A stretch of 37,159 nucleotides of DNA from Acidimicrobiia bacterium (GTDB taxonomy: Bacteria; Actinomycetota; Acidimicrobiia; Spongiisociales; UBA11373). The position numbers and the translations under genes were made by a program. Each line of letters begins with the position of its first letter. The first letter of the stretch is position 1. Under the pieces are notes generated by a model, which was not told the origin of the DNA, did not search any database, and was given only the letters and a program-made list of their open reading frames with translations. Positions 23,867 to 32,891 of the stretch are shown here, piece after piece. The DNA lies in NCBI GenBank assembly GCA_016932695.1, contig JAFGCH010000094.1, positions 1-37,159 of the forward strand. The letters are read 5' to 3'.

Positions 23867-23901
23867 GCGCGTCCATAACCGATCTCGTCCGGTTCCGGCG
23901 C

Positions 23902-23907
23902 TAGCGT
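23902..23907 (+). promoter_or_regulatory. Candidate leaderless -10 element of the aldolase gene
   Basis: TAGCGT ends 8 nt before the GTG at 23916 and no Shine-Dalgarno lies between. The gene is divergent from sdhCAB, with about 80 nt between the start codons. Confidence 0.4.
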
Positions 23908-23915
23908 CCCCGGGC

Positions 23916-24797
23916 GTGCTCTCCCCACCTCGCGCTCTCCCCGCCCTGATCACCCCGTTCGACGAGGCCGGCGACCTGGACCTGAAGGCGCACCGGCACA
24001 ACCTGAGCCTGTTGTGGAGTCGGGGGGTGCGCGGGTTCCTGGTGGGCGGGTCCAACGGCGAAGGCCCTTACCTGGAGGCCGGGGAGCGGCGCGCTCTGAT
24101 AGCCGCCGCCCGGGCCACCGTGCCGGACGCCTTCCTGCTCGCCGGCCTGGCGGCAGAGTCCGTCCGCCTCGCCCTGGAACAGGCCGCCGAGGCGGCCGCC
24201 GCGGGCGCCGACGCCCTGCTGGTACTGTGCCCTACCACCCTGGCCCGGGGCGACGCCGCCGCGGTGGAGCGCTACTACACCGCCCTGGCGCATGAGGCTC
24301 CCCTTCCCGTGCTGCTCTACTCCATGCCGCGCTACACGGCGTACGAGATTCCCCCCGAGGTGGTCGCGGCGACGGCAGCGCGACCCGGCATCGTCGGCAT
24401 GAAGGACTCCGGCGGCGACGTGACGCGCCTGGGCGCCCTGGCGGCGGCCCTTCCCCGGGGTTTCCTGCTCTTCGCCGGACGGGCCGCGGTGCTGGCCGCA
24501 GCATGTCGCGTCGGCGCCTACGGAGGAGTGTGCGCCGCGGCCAACTACGCCCCGGGACTGGTGCAGCGCACCGTGGCGTCGGGCCGGGGGGACGAGGCCG
24601 CTCAGGCGGTGCTGGCCGCACTGGCGGCAGCCGTGGAGTGCCACGGCATCGCCGGGGTGAAGGCGGCGGCCGAGGCGGCCGGTCTGCGCGCCGGGCCGCC
24701 GCGCCGACCCCTGCTCCCGGTAGGCCCCGCGGAGCGGGCGGCCATCGCCGCCGCGCTCGCCATCGCCGCAGTGGAGCCACCCGGCCCCGCTGAGTGA
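23916..24797 (+). CDS. DapA-family class I aldolase, closest to 4-hydroxy-2-oxoglutarate aldolase type
   Basis: A TIM-barrel enzyme of 293 residues that forms a Schiff base with a 2-oxo acid. The Schiff-base Lys is Lys163 in GMKDSGGD, and Tyr135 in VLLYSMPRYT is the proton-relay Tyr. True dihydrodipicolinate synthases carry GTTGE in the substrate loop; here the loop is GGSNGEGPYL, like the GSNGEFPFL of 4-hydroxy-2-oxoglutarate aldolases. LYSMPRYTAYEIPPEVV also follows that branch. I therefore doubt a role in lysine synthesis. Whether it cleaves hydroxyoxoglutarate, a sugar acid or something else cannot be settled here. The GTG start lacks a ribosome-binding site and may be leaderless. Confidence 0.8.
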   Translation: MLSPPRALPALITPFDEAGDLDLKAHRHNLSLLWSRGVRGFLVGGSNGEGPYLEAGERRALIAAARATVPDAFLLAGLAAESVRLALEQAAEAAAAGADALLVLCPTTLARGDAAAVERYYTALAHEAPLPVLLYSMPRYTAYEIPPEVVAATAARPGIVGMKDSGGDVTRLGALAAALPRGFLLFAGRAAVLAAACRVGAYGGVCAAANYAPGLVQRTVASGRGDEAAQAVLAALAAAVECHGIAGVKAAAEAAGLRAGPPRRPLLPVGPAERAAIAAALAIAAVEPPGPAE

Positions 24798-24837
24798 ACC
24801 GCTGCTAGCCTCGGCCGAGACGACGGAAGGAGCCGCT

Positions 24838-25224
24838 TTGGTGAAGTTCCTGACCAAGGAGTGGCTGGAGGCTCTCACAGCCGCCCTCGAAGGCCACGAG
24901 GGTTTCAAGAGCGCCATCGCCAGCACCGAGTTGACCCTGCAGTTCGAGGTCCCCGACGCGCCGGAGGGCACCGAGGGCACCTATCTGATCACCATCTCCG
25001 GAGGCAGCGTCCGGGCCACACCCGGGCCCGGGGAGAACCCCGAAGTCACCATCATCAACAACTACGAGACCGCGGTGGCCATCTCCAAGGGCGAGCTGGA
25101 CACCCAGCAAGCCTTCTTCGCCAACAAGATCAAGATCAGCGGCTCGATGGCCGCCCTGATGCGGAACATGGCCGCACTCGGCCAGTTCGCCAAAGCCACG
25201 GCCGGGATGGAAGTGGAGTACTAG
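24838..25224 (+). CDS. SCP2 sterol-carrier family protein
   Basis: A small single-domain protein (128 residues) of the SCP-2 fold, which binds lipids or fatty acyl-CoA in a hydrophobic tunnel. Family features are LTLQFEVPDAPEG at the first strands, YLITISGGSVRATPGPGENPEVTI in the middle and the closing helix segment GELDTQQAFFANKIKISGSMAALMRNMAAL. GGAAGGAG lies upstream of two possible starts, TTG 24838 and GTG 24841; they differ by one residue. It may be read together with the aldolase 40 nt upstream, but a TAGCCT hexamer (24806-24811) could be its own -10. Ligand unknown. Confidence 0.85.
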   Translation: MVKFLTKEWLEALTAALEGHEGFKSAIASTELTLQFEVPDAPEGTEGTYLITISGGSVRATPGPGENPEVTIINNYETAVAISKGELDTQQAFFANKIKISGSMAALMRNMAALGQFAKATAGMEVEY

Positions 25225-25264
25225 CCGGGTTTCCGGCCCGCCCGACGCGACGGGCCTCAAATGC

Positions 25265-25292
25265 CGAGGGCGCACCCCAGGGTGCGCCCTCG
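25265..25292. terminator. Bidirectional terminator between the SCP2 gene and hup
   Basis: A perfect 12-bp stem CGAGGGCGCACC/GGTGCGCCCTCG with a 4-nt loop lies between two convergent genes, 40 nt from one stop and 24 nt from the other. It can serve both strands. Confidence 0.75.
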
Positions 25293-25316
25293 CTGTTGAT
25301 GGGTCTCTCGGGGGAA

Positions 25317-25592
25317 CTAGCCGCCGAGGGTGCTCTTGAGGTTGCGGCTGGGCTTGAACCGGGCCTTGGTGTGCGCCGCCACCGTCACCGTTTCGCCGGT
25401 GCGCGGGTTGCGGGCCATCCGCTCGGCCACCTGGCGGGCGTCGAAGTTGCCGAACCCGCTGATGGCGACCTTCTCACCACGCGACAGCGCCCCGGAGATC
25501 AGATCGAAGACGGCGTCGACGGTGGATGCCACCTCGGCCCGCGGCCGGCCGACCTGAGCGGCGACGGCATCGACGAGATCCCGCTTGTTCAT
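25317..25592 (-). CDS. hup: HU-family DNA-binding protein
   Basis: A small nucleoid protein of 91 residues that bends DNA as a dimer. The start MNKRDLVDAVAAQVG and the core GEKVAISGFGNFDARQVAERMARNPRTGETVTVAAHTKARFKPSRNLKSTL match HU; the Pro of NPRTG is the residue that inserts into DNA. Unlike mycobacterial HupB it has no Lys-rich C-terminal tail. ATG 25592 has GGGGAG 6 nt upstream; the 21 extra track residues are 5' leader. A TAGAAT -10 lies at 25636-25631. Confidence 0.93.
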   Translation of the reverse strand: MNKRDLVDAVAAQVGRPRAEVASTVDAVFDLISGALSRGEKVAISGFGNFDARQVAERMARNPRTGETVTVAAHTKARFKPSRNLKSTLGG

Positions 25593-25630
25593 GTGTTGCT
25601 CCCCTCTGGTAGCTGAGTCACAACCTAGGG

Positions 25631-25636
25631 ATTCTA
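25631..25636 (-). promoter_or_regulatory. Candidate -10 element of hup
   Basis: TAGAAT on the minus strand, 38 nt before the start, implies a leader of about 30 nt with the GGGGAG site. The -35 (TCAAGT at 17 nt) is weak. Confidence 0.5.
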
Positions 25637-25685
25637 CCCGAATGCGTTGTCTCACTTGAGATTTCGCCCCTCGCGGTGGAGGGTG

Positions 25686-25705
25686 CCCGCTGCAGCGGGT
25701 AGAGT
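25686..25705 (+). promoter_or_regulatory. Palindrome abutting a -10 element before the unknown membrane gene
   Basis: The perfect 14-bp palindrome CCCGCTGCAGCGGG (25686-25699) touches a TAGAGT hexamer (25700-25705). Its place between -35 and -10 is typical for a repressor site. The binding protein is unknown. Confidence 0.4.
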
Positions 25706-25732
25706 TGCCCCCGCTCCCAGGCAGGAGGGTCC

Positions 25733-26614
25733 TTGGGCTTCTACAAGCGAAACAGGTCGCTTTTCTTGATACTCCTCGGAACCGGCCTCATGGCTGCCTC
25801 CGTGTGCTGGGAGTACGTCCGCATGAAGCCGGACTACCGGTACCTCATTCAGCCCTGGTCGATCCGCGGCTTCGAGACCCCCCAGGGCTGGGTGATCATG
25901 GCCTCCGCTCTGGCCGTGCTGGCTTTGGCCGTGCCCCTGAGCCTCCGCCTGCTCAAAGGCAAGCTGCTCGACTCGCTCATCGTGGCCGCGGTCATCACGC
26001 TGTTCGCCACTCTGCTGCCCGTCGTGGCCGGCGCCCCCGATCAGGAACCAGGCGGGGTCGTGGTCTGGGGCCTGGCTCTCCTCCTCGCGCTGGCCGTCGT
26101 CGCCGTGGTGAGCCGCTTCCTGCCCGAGGGGTTCAGCGGCGCCCGGCGCCGCCTGTCCCTCATCGGGGTGTTCGCCGCCATCCTGGTCCTCGCCGGGCTG
26201 CTGCTCTACGGGCAGATCCTGGGCACTCGCACCGTGCCTCTCTGGGTGCTGGTCCTGATCCTGATGCTCACCCTCGACGTGCTCATGCTCGCCCGCCCCC
26301 CCCGGGAACTGGCTTCGTATCGTCTGCTGCTCATCGGCGTAGTCCTCACCTGGGTGGTGGCGCTGGTGTGCGCCGGGTCGCTGCGCTCGACGCTGCTGCG
26401 GCTGCAACTGGAGAACATGGGGATCGCCGCCGAGTACCGCGACATCCAGATCACCTCGGGCATCCTGCTCTCCTGGGCGGGCGGCCTGCTCGCCTTCGCC
26501 GGCACGGTGGCCCTATGGGCCCGGCGCCGTGACGAGTTGGAGGAGCACAGCCGGGCCGGCGAGCAGCTCGCCGTGGCCCGGGCCAGCGCCATAGAGCTGG
26601 AACAGGCCGTCTAG
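25733..26614 (+). CDS. Membrane protein of unknown function
   Basis: I do not recognise a family. The 293-residue product has about eight hydrophobic segments, near residues 9-25, 53-72, 80-100, 108-126, 142-162, 165-183, 196-215 and 240-262. The N-terminus is cytoplasmic (MGFYKRNRSLF). The C-terminus is a charged, helical tail (RRRDELEEHSRAGEQLAVARASAIELEQAV) that could form a coiled coil. There is no catalytic motif. The start is TTG at 25733 with GGAGGGT right before it, an unusual but well-placed start; no ATG or GTG in frame upstream is suitable. The gene is convergent with mdh. A palindrome at the promoter suggests regulation. Confidence 0.7.
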   Translation: MGFYKRNRSLFLILLGTGLMAASVCWEYVRMKPDYRYLIQPWSIRGFETPQGWVIMASALAVLALAVPLSLRLLKGKLLDSLIVAAVITLFATLLPVVAGAPDQEPGGVVVWGLALLLALAVVAVVSRFLPEGFSGARRRLSLIGVFAAILVLAGLLLYGQILGTRTVPLWVLVLILMLTLDVLMLARPPRELASYRLLLIGVVLTWVVALVCAGSLRSTLLRLQLENMGIAAEYRDIQITSGILLSWAGGLLAFAGTVALWARRRDELEEHSRAGEQLAVARASAIELEQAV

Positions 26615-26632
26615 ACGGCCGGCACCGACGCG

Positions 26633-26648
26633 GGCCCGGACCCGGGCC
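26633..26648. terminator. Hairpin between the membrane gene and mdh
   Basis: A 6-bp stem GGCCCG/CGGGCC with a GACC loop lies between convergent genes. The palindrome GGCCGTCTAGACGGCC (26605-26620), which includes the upstream stop codon, adds a second small stem. Confidence 0.4.
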
Positions 26649-26669
26649 GCCCGTTGCCGGAGAAGGTGA

Positions 26670-27620
26670 TCACCCCGCGGCAGCTCCCTCCGGAGCCAGC
26701 GAGTGCAGCTCATCGGCAAAGCGGCGCACCGAAGCCGCCGCCGCCTGCAGCTCGGCGGCCTCGGCCGCGGTGAGCGGGAGTTCGAGGATCTCCTCCACTC
26801 CCCCGCGCCCGATCCAGGCCGGCACCCCCAGGTACACCCCGGAGACGCCGTACTGCCCTGCAGTCCAGGCGCACACCGGCATCATCTGCCCGCGCTCGAG
26901 GACGGCACGGATCATCTTCACCGCCGCCGACGAGGGGGCGTAGAAGGCACTGCCGGTCTTGAGCAGCCCGACGATCTCGGCTCCGCCCTCCCGGGTGCGC
27001 CGTACCACCTCGGCGATGGTGGCCGCGTCGAGCACCTGGGGCAGGGGGCGGCCCCGCACCCGGCATAGCGAGGGCACGGGGACCATCGTCTCCCCGTGGC
27101 TCCCCAGGGTGATCGCCTCGACCTCGAGGATGTCCACGCCCGCCGCCTCGGCGATGAAGTGAGCAAAGCGGGCGCTGTCGAGGTTCCCCGCCTGGCCCAT
27201 CACCCGCTCCCGGGGAAAGCCCGAAACCTCGGCGGCCAAGGTGGTCATGTGATCGAGGGGGTTGGTGACCACGATCAGCACGGCGTCCGGGGAAGTCTCG
27301 GCCACCCGCCGGGTCACCGCGGTCACGATGCGGGCGTTGGCCTCCAGCAGATCCATACGGCTCATCCCCGGCTTGCGCGGCAGGCCGGCGGTGAGCAGCA
27401 CTACGTCGCTGCCTTCGGTCTCCTCGTAGCCATTGGTGCCGGTCACCCGGGTGGGGTGGCGCTCGAGATAGCGAGACTGGTTCATATCGAGGGCCAGGCC
27501 CTGGGGCAGGCCCTCCACCACGTCGGTGATGACTACCTCATCGACGAGGCCCAACTCGGCGAGACGCTGGGCGGCGGTGGATCCGTACCGCCCGGCGCCG
27601 ACCACGGTGACCTTGGACAT
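26670..27620 (-). CDS. mdh: Malate dehydrogenase (LDH-like type)
   Basis: NAD-dependent malate dehydrogenase of the lactate-dehydrogenase-like branch, 316 residues, making oxaloacetate for the TCA cycle. The dinucleotide fold begins VTVVGAGRYGSTAA, and Asp in VITDVVEG fits NAD. Substrate residues are Arg in GLPRKPGMSR, Asn in TNPLDHM, Asp/Arg in GNLDSARF and the catalytic His in LGSHGETMVP. The LPRKPGMSR loop with Arg speaks for malate rather than lactate. GGAGGGAAGCAC precedes the ATG. It follows icd after a hairpin, and a TACCCT hexamer at 27656-27651 could be its own -10. Confidence 0.93.
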   Translation of the reverse strand: MSKVTVVGAGRYGSTAAQRLAELGLVDEVVITDVVEGLPQGLALDMNQSRYLERHPTRVTGTNGYEETEGSDVVLLTAGLPRKPGMSRMDLLEANARIVTAVTRRVAETSPDAVLIVVTNPLDHMTTLAAEVSGFPRERVMGQAGNLDSARFAHFIAEAAGVDILEVEAITLGSHGETMVPVPSLCRVRGRPLPQVLDAATIAEVVRRTREGGAEIVGLLKTGSAFYAPSSAAVKMIRAVLERGQMMPVCAWTAGQYGVSGVYLGVPAWIGRGGVEEILELPLTAAEAAELQAAAASVRRFADELHSLAPEGAAAG

Positions 27621-27661
27621 GTGCTTCCCTCCGCCCGATTGCGGGCCGCGAGGGTAGACAA

Positions 27662-27683
27662 CGCCCCGGCCTAAGCCGGGGCG
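27662..27683 (-). terminator. Hairpin between icd and mdh
   Basis: A perfect 9-bp stem CGCCCCGGC/GCCGGGGCG with a CTAA loop starts 2 nt behind the icd stop. It should separate the two genes at least partly. Confidence 0.6.
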
Positions 27684-27685
27684 CC

Positions 27686-28888
<1,203 letters not shown>

Positions 28889-28919
28889 GGCATTCCCTTC
28901 CGGTGCGCGGCAGGCGGGG

Positions 28920-28925
28920 ATTATG
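28920..28925 (-). promoter_or_regulatory. Candidate -10 element of icd
   Basis: CATAAT on the minus strand lies 31 nt before the icd ATG, the same hexamer and about the same distance as at sdhC. It gives a leader of about 24 nt with the AAGGG site. Confidence 0.45.
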
Positions 28926-28958
28926 GCCGCGGCGGGCGCCAAGAGAGGCGGCGCTGAG

Positions 28959-28964
28959 TAGGTT
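28959..28964 (+). promoter_or_regulatory. Candidate leaderless -10 element of the thioesterase gene
   Basis: TAGGTT ends 7 nt before the GTG at 28972, the same hexamer and spacing as upstream of uridine kinase. No clear Shine-Dalgarno. Confidence 0.5.
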
Positions 28965-28971
28965 GCAGGCT

Positions 28972-29343
28972 GTGACCCTCCGGCCCGGCCTCACCGCCAC
29001 CGTCTCCCTCGTGATCGGCTCCGCCGACCTCGCTCCCGCCTTGGGCTCGGGCGACGTTCCCGTGCTGGCCACCCCCCGGCTGCTGGCCCTGTGCGAAGCG
29101 GCCACGGTGGCCGCCGTCGCCCCCCACCTGGCCCCGGGCGAGACCACCGTGGGGGCCCGGGTGGAACTGGACCACCTCGCCCCCTCACCGAGAGGTTCGA
29201 TAGTGGCGGCTGCCGCCGTCCTGGAGGAGGTGGACGGCCGCCGCCTCACCTTCGGGGTCACCGCCCACCAAGATGGGCGCGAGGTCGCCCGAGGCCGGGT
29301 GATACGGGTGATGGTGGACCGGACTCGCTTCCCGACGGCCTAG
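28972..29343 (+). CDS. FlK-like hotdog-fold acyl-CoA thioesterase
   Basis: A 123-residue hotdog protein similar to the fluoroacetyl-CoA thioesterase FlK. The three residues that act in FlK are in place: Thr34 and Glu42 in [13 protein letters not shown] and His68 in [10 protein letters not shown]. The chosen GTG gives the usual family start ([13 protein letters not shown]) and length; the track ORF adds 23 residues of intergenic sequence. FlK relatives without a fluoroacetate context probably hydrolyse other short acyl-CoAs, so the substrate is open. The GTG is probably leaderless. Confidence 0.83.
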   Translation: MTLRPGLTATVSLVIGSADLAPALGSGDVPVLATPRLLALCEAATVAAVAPHLAPGETTVGARVELDHLAPSPRGSIVAAAAVLEEVDGRRLTFGVTAHQDGREVARGRVIRVMVDRTRFPTA

Positions 29344-29356
29344 GCGCCAAGGCTGC

Positions 29357-30499
29357 TCAGGGCAGCTCCTGCGGCCGGGTGGGCACCTCCCGGTCGCGCC
29401 ACACTACCGAGCGATGGGTGGCGGAGAGCATCGCCGACCAGGCGAGGGCCAGGCCCCAGAAAGCCACCATCACCGGGTGGAAGAGGGTGGACCACAGCGG
29501 GTCGCGGCCCAGGTGGGAGGTGAGCAAGCGGTTCGCCAGCAGCAGGGCCACCTGCCAGAGGACGGCGGCCGGGATGTCCCCGCCGACGATGCCCAGGCCC
29601 AGGCGGAAGAAGGGGAGGAGCAGCACCGGCATCAACCCCAGGACCACCACTGCCGCCATCCACGGGTTGTAGCCCACCCCGCCGTAGGCGTTCTTCGAGA
29701 ACCCCCGCCAGATGTCGCCCAGGCTCTCGTACCAGCGGGTCTCCACCAGATCGGAGCCGTTGGCCAGCCGCACCGGGTAGCCGGCGGCCTTCACCGCCCG
29801 GCTCAGTTCCACGTCGTCCACGATCGAGTGGGCGCGGGCGGCATGGCCCCCGGCCGCGTCGTAGGCCTCCCGAACGAGCAGCAGGAAGGGCCCGAATGCC
29901 ACCGCGATCCCCGGGTGGGTGGGGCGATGCACCAGTGCCATAGGGAACAGGGCGAACATGGCGTGGGGCACCATGGGCAGCAGCACCGACCCGCCGACCG
30001 ACCCCCGGCGGGCGCGCGGCACCAGCGACACCAAGCCGGCCCCCTCTTCCTCCATCATGCCGACGGCGGCCGATACCGTGCCCCGGGCCAGCGTGGTGTC
30101 GGAATCCACGAAGCACAGGAGCTCACCCTGCGCCGCCTGCGAGAGCTGGTGGCAGGCCCAGTTCTTCCCGGTCCATCCCGGGGGGAGCGGCGCCCCGGTG
30201 AGCACGCGCACCCGAGGGCCGGCCACCTGCCGTACTTCGGCGACGGTCCCGTCGCTCGACCCGTCGTCGAGCACCAGGACCTCCAGGTTGGGGTAGTCCT
30301 GCGCCAGCAGGCTGCGCAGGCAGCCGCCGATGATCCCCTCCTCGTTGCGGGCGGGCACGAGCAGGCTCACCAGCGGAGCATCCTTCCTCCAGAGGCGGGG
30401 CGTGGGTCGCCCCAGCGCGCGCTCGTTCCACAGGATCAGGAGCAGCTGGCCCAGGAACAGCCAGATCAAGCCCCAGTCCATGAGGAAGTCGAGGCTCAT
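29357..30499 (-). CDS. Membrane-bound family 2 glycosyltransferase
   Basis: A 380-residue GT-A glycosyltransferase. One N-terminal helix (about 9-24) anchors it; the catalytic domain has VSLLVPARNEEGIIGGCLRSLLAQDYPNLEVLVLDDGSSDGT (nucleotide-sugar site), the DxD motif in CFVDSDTTL, and the acceptor-side VDDVELSRAVKAAGYPV followed by RWYESLGDIWRGFSKN. Three C-terminal helices follow (about 255-275, 283-305, 325-345). The segment LPPGWTGKNWACHQL is shared with HpnB and carotenoid-glycosylating enzymes, so a lipid acceptor is likely, but this is inference. ATG 30499 overlaps the plsY-like stop as ATGA, suggesting a membrane-lipid operon. Confidence 0.85.
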   Translation of the reverse strand: MSLDFLMDWGLIWLFLGQLLLILWNERALGRPTPRLWRKDAPLVSLLVPARNEEGIIGGCLRSLLAQDYPNLEVLVLDDGSSDGTVAEVRQVAGPRVRVLTGAPLPPGWTGKNWACHQLSQAAQGELLCFVDSDTTLARGTVSAAVGMMEEEGAGLVSLVPRARRGSVGGSVLLPMVPHAMFALFPMALVHRPTHPGIAVAFGPFLLLVREAYDAAGGHAARAHSIVDDVELSRAVKAAGYPVRLANGSDLVETRWYESLGDIWRGFSKNAYGGVGYNPWMAAVVVLGLMPVLLLPFFRLGLGIVGGDIPAAVLWQVALLLANRLLTSHLGRDPLWSTLFHPVMVAFWGLALAWSAMLSATHRSVVWRDREVPTRPQELP

Positions 30500-31117
30500 A
30501 CCCGGGTCCCCCCGCGCGCCCGGTCCCAGCCGGTCTCAGCCTCGATGCGACGCATACGCGGCTCGTCGATCACCCGCTTCACCGCCACCAAGGCGAAGGC
30601 CCCGAAGGCAACCCCCATGACGGGCCACTGGTAGCCGAACAGCGGCGCCAGGGCGAAGGTGAGCACGCACATGGTGACCAGGGTGGGAAGGAAGCGCCTG
30701 GTGAGCAGCCAAGCGATCCCGCTGGCTCCCGCCCCCACCAATGCCGACCAGGGGAAGAGCGCCGCGGACAAGCCGCCGGCGCAGGCCACTCCTTTCCCAC
30801 CGACGAAGCGCAGCCACACCGGATAAGCGTGGCCGATCACCAGGAAGGCGGCCCCGACACTCAGCTGCCACAAAGGGGACCGCCCGTAGAGCAACGCCAC
30901 CGCCGCGCCTTTGCCTATGTCCACCGCGGTGACGGCGATACCCCACCAGGGGCCCACCTCGTGGAAGGCATTGCGGGCGCCTACGTTGCCCTCCCCTGCC
31001 TCTCGTAGGTCGATCCCCCGGGTGAACCGACCGACCAGATAGGCGGTGGGGAAAGAGCCGAGGGCGTAGGCCACCAGGGCCGTGCTCAGCATCGTCCAGG
31101 TTGTGTCCACGCCCGGC
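30496..31117 (-). CDS. plsY: PlsY-like glycerol-3-phosphate acyltransferase
   Basis: A small integral acyltransferase that uses acyl-phosphate to acylate glycerol-3-phosphate, the first step of phospholipid synthesis. The three PlsY motifs are present: ALGSFPTAYLVGRF, GEGNVGARNAFHEVG (usually GSGNxGATNxxR) and GHAYPVWLRFVGGKGVACAGG. It has five helices and about 207 residues. The second motif is slightly altered (GEGNVGARNA), so a divergent paralogue is possible. The track start is a GTG whose first base is 31119, with poor ribosome-binding context; a GTG 3 codons and an ATG 9 codons later are alternatives, so the start is uncertain within 30 nt. A TAGAGT hexamer lies at 31148-31143. Confidence 0.78.
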
Positions 31118-31160
31118 ACCCCGAGAAGTTGGCTCCCGAGAGGACTCTAGAGGGTCGCGG

Positions 31161-31211
31161 CCTCCCGGGTCGAAGCGCCTCCCGGGCCCATGCGCTTCCC
31201 GGGCCCCGACC
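31161..31211. repeat. Three tandem copies of a 17-bp repeat
   Basis: CCTCCCGGGTCGAAGCG, CCTCCCGGGCCCATGCG and CTTCCCGGGCCCCGACC follow one another without gaps between folD and plsY. Each carries the palindrome TCCCGGG(A). They could be binding sites or a small expansion; nothing else marks them. Confidence 0.55.
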
Positions 31212-31305
31212 GGCTGCTCGGGTAGGGACCGCTTACTGGGAGCCCCGGGAGACCACCCGGAGCATCGCCGACTCACGTCCCGTTCCGAACACAGGAGGTC
31301 CCGCC

Positions 31306-31347
31306 GTGCGGAAGCAACGAGCCCGCCGGGCGAACTCAGGCGCGTGA
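31306..31347 (+). CDS. Possible 13-residue basic peptide with strong ribosome-binding site
   Basis: AGGAGGT stands 6 nt before a GTG that opens [13 protein letters not shown] and then a stop. The Shine-Dalgarno is one of the best in the window, yet no annotated gene follows. The peptide is basic, a little like the ends of tiny actinobacterial ribosomal proteins, but far too short to assign. It lies in the folD-plsY gap on the opposite strand. It could be a leader peptide, a broken gene or chance. Confidence 0.25.
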   Translation: MRKQRARRANSGA

Positions 31348-31356
31348 CGGCTCGGC

Positions 31357-32214
31357 CTACCGCCCGGCGTGGGCCTCGGCGGCCGCCACTGTGTTCTCCA
31401 GCAGGCCGGCGATGGTCATCGGGCCTACCCCGCCGGGGACCGGAGTGATGGCCCCGGCCACCTCGGCGACGGCGGCGAAGTCCACATCGCCCGCCAGGCC
31501 CTCGGGGGTGCGGTTGATGCCCACATCGATCACCACCGCCCCCGGCCGCACATGCTCGGGGCCGATGAGGCCCTGCCGGCCCGCCGCCACCACCAGGATG
31601 TCTGCCTGCCGGGTCAGGCGGGCCAGGTTCGCGGTGGCGGTGTGAGCCACGGCGACGGTGGCATCACGGCCCTTGAGGCCCAGTAGCACCGCCAGCGGAC
31701 GGCCCACCAGGAAGGAGCGGCCCACCACCACCACGAACGCCCCCCGGGTGTCGACGGCGTAGTGGTCGAGGAGGCGCAGGACGCCCGACGGGGTGGCCGG
31801 CCGCAACCCGGGTCGGCCCAGCAGCAGACGGCCCAGGTTCACCGGGTGCAGGCCGTCGGCATCCTTACCGGGGTCGAGGCGCTCCACGAAAGGCAGCGGG
31901 TCGATCCCGCCCGGCAGGGGGATCTGCAGCAGGACGGCGTCCACCGCCGGGTCGGCGTTCAGTTCGTCGATGAGCCGCGCCACCTCGGCCGGCGGCGTCT
32001 CGGCCGCAAGGACGTGGTCGAAGGACCGCATGCCCGTTCGGGTGGCTGCCCGGTGCTTACCCCGCACGTAGACCTGGGAGGCGGGGTCCTCGCCCACCAG
32101 TATCGTGGCTAGGCCCACCGTCTTGCCCCTAGCGGCCAGGGCGGCCACCCGTTCGGCCACCTCGGCTTCGACGGCCGCGGCCGCCTCCTTGCCGGAGAGG
32201 ACACGGGCGGTCAT
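31357..32214 (-). CDS. folD: Bifunctional methylenetetrahydrofolate dehydrogenase/cyclohydrolase FolD
   Basis: A cytoplasmic one-carbon enzyme of 285 residues that interconverts methylene- and formyl-tetrahydrofolate. The catalytic motif is [13 protein letters not shown], with Tyr49 and Lys53. The second signature [32 protein letters not shown] and the NADP-binding part [18 protein letters not shown] follow; the end shows [21 protein letters not shown]. All are typical. The ATG overlaps the uridine kinase stop as ATGA, so both are co-translated. Confidence 0.94.
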   Translation of the reverse strand: MTARVLSGKEAAAAVEAEVAERVAALAARGKTVGLATILVGEDPASQVYVRGKHRAATRTGMRSFDHVLAAETPPAEVARLIDELNADPAVDAVLLQIPLPGGIDPLPFVERLDPGKDADGLHPVNLGRLLLGRPGLRPATPSGVLRLLDHYAVDTRGAFVVVVGRSFLVGRPLAVLLGLKGRDATVAVAHTATANLARLTRQADILVVAAGRQGLIGPEHVRPGAVVIDVGINRTPEGLAGDVDFAAVAEVAGAITPVPGGVGPMTIAGLLENTVAAAEAHAGR

Positions 32215-32873
32215 CTCTGCCGCAGCACCTCGCGAATCATCGAGATCACCGTGCCCACCGCCCCCATGTTGTAGCCCTCGGGGATCACCATGTCGGCGTA
32301 GCGCTTCGAGGGCTCCACGAACTGCAGGTGCATGGGACGCACCGTGGCCAGGTACTGATCGTGCACCGAGTCGAAGGAGCGCCCCCGCTCCTTCAGGTCG
32401 CGCTCCAGGCGCCGCATGATGCGCAGGTCGGGGTCGGTGTCCACGTAGATCTTCAGGTCCATCAACTCGCGCAGTTCGGGCTCGTAGAGCACCAAGATGC
32501 CCTCCACGATCACCACCGGCTTGGGCTCCACCCGAACCGTCTCGGGGAGGCGGTTGTAAACGGTGAAGTCGTAGATGGGCCGCTCTATCGCCCGCCCCGC
32601 CCGCAGCTCACGCAGGTGCTCCACCAACAGGCTGGTCTCGAAGGAGTCGGGGTGGTCGTAGTTGACTTTGACCCGCTCCTCCATAGGCAGGTCGGTCTGG
32701 TCGTGGTAGTAGGCGTCGTGCTGGATGAGGGCCACGTTGTCCGGCCCGATGGCTTCCACGATGGAGCGGGCGATGGTGGTCTTCCCCGAGCCCGAGCCGC
32801 CACCCAGTCCGATGATCAAGGGACCGGGGATGGGCCAGTGGTGCTTGCGGGGTGGCGGGTTGCCGTTGCTCAC
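32211..32873 (-). CDS. udk: Uridine kinase
   Basis: Phosphorylates uridine and cytidine in nucleotide salvage. The P-loop is GGGSGSGKTT (about 23-32), then HDAYYHDQTDLPMEERVKVNYDHPDSFE, the uridine-binding segment of the family, PIYDFTVYNR and VVIVEGILVLYEPELRELMDLKIYVDTDPDLRIMRRLERDLKERGRS. I chose the GTG at 32873 over the track TTG three codons upstream because TAGGTT ends 7 nt before it, the leaderless pattern, whereas the TTG would fall upstream of the predicted transcript start. That gives 220 residues. It leads a two-gene operon with folD. Confidence 0.9.
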   Translation of the reverse strand: MSNGNPPPRKHHWPIPGPLIIGLGGGSGSGKTTIARSIVEAIGPDNVALIQHDAYYHDQTDLPMEERVKVNYDHPDSFETSLLVEHLRELRAGRAIERPIYDFTVYNRLPETVRVEPKPVVIVEGILVLYEPELRELMDLKIYVDTDPDLRIMRRLERDLKERGRSFDSVHDQYLATVRPMHLQFVEPSKRYADMVIPEGYNMGAVGTVISMIREVLRQR

Positions 32874-32880
32874 GAGGAGC

Positions 32881-32886
32881 AACCTA
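32881..32886 (-). promoter_or_regulatory. Candidate leaderless -10 element of udk-folD
   Basis: TAGGTT on the minus strand with a 7-nt gap (GCTCCTC) to the GTG at 32873. It lies just behind the sucD stop codon, so the -35 region overlaps sucD coding sequence. Confidence 0.45.
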
Positions 32887-32891
32887 GTCGT

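Noticed and set aside
31200-31330. Possible tRNA in the folD-plsY gap
   Set aside because: No cloverleaf with a T-loop GTTCGA-type sequence and matching acceptor stem could be built.
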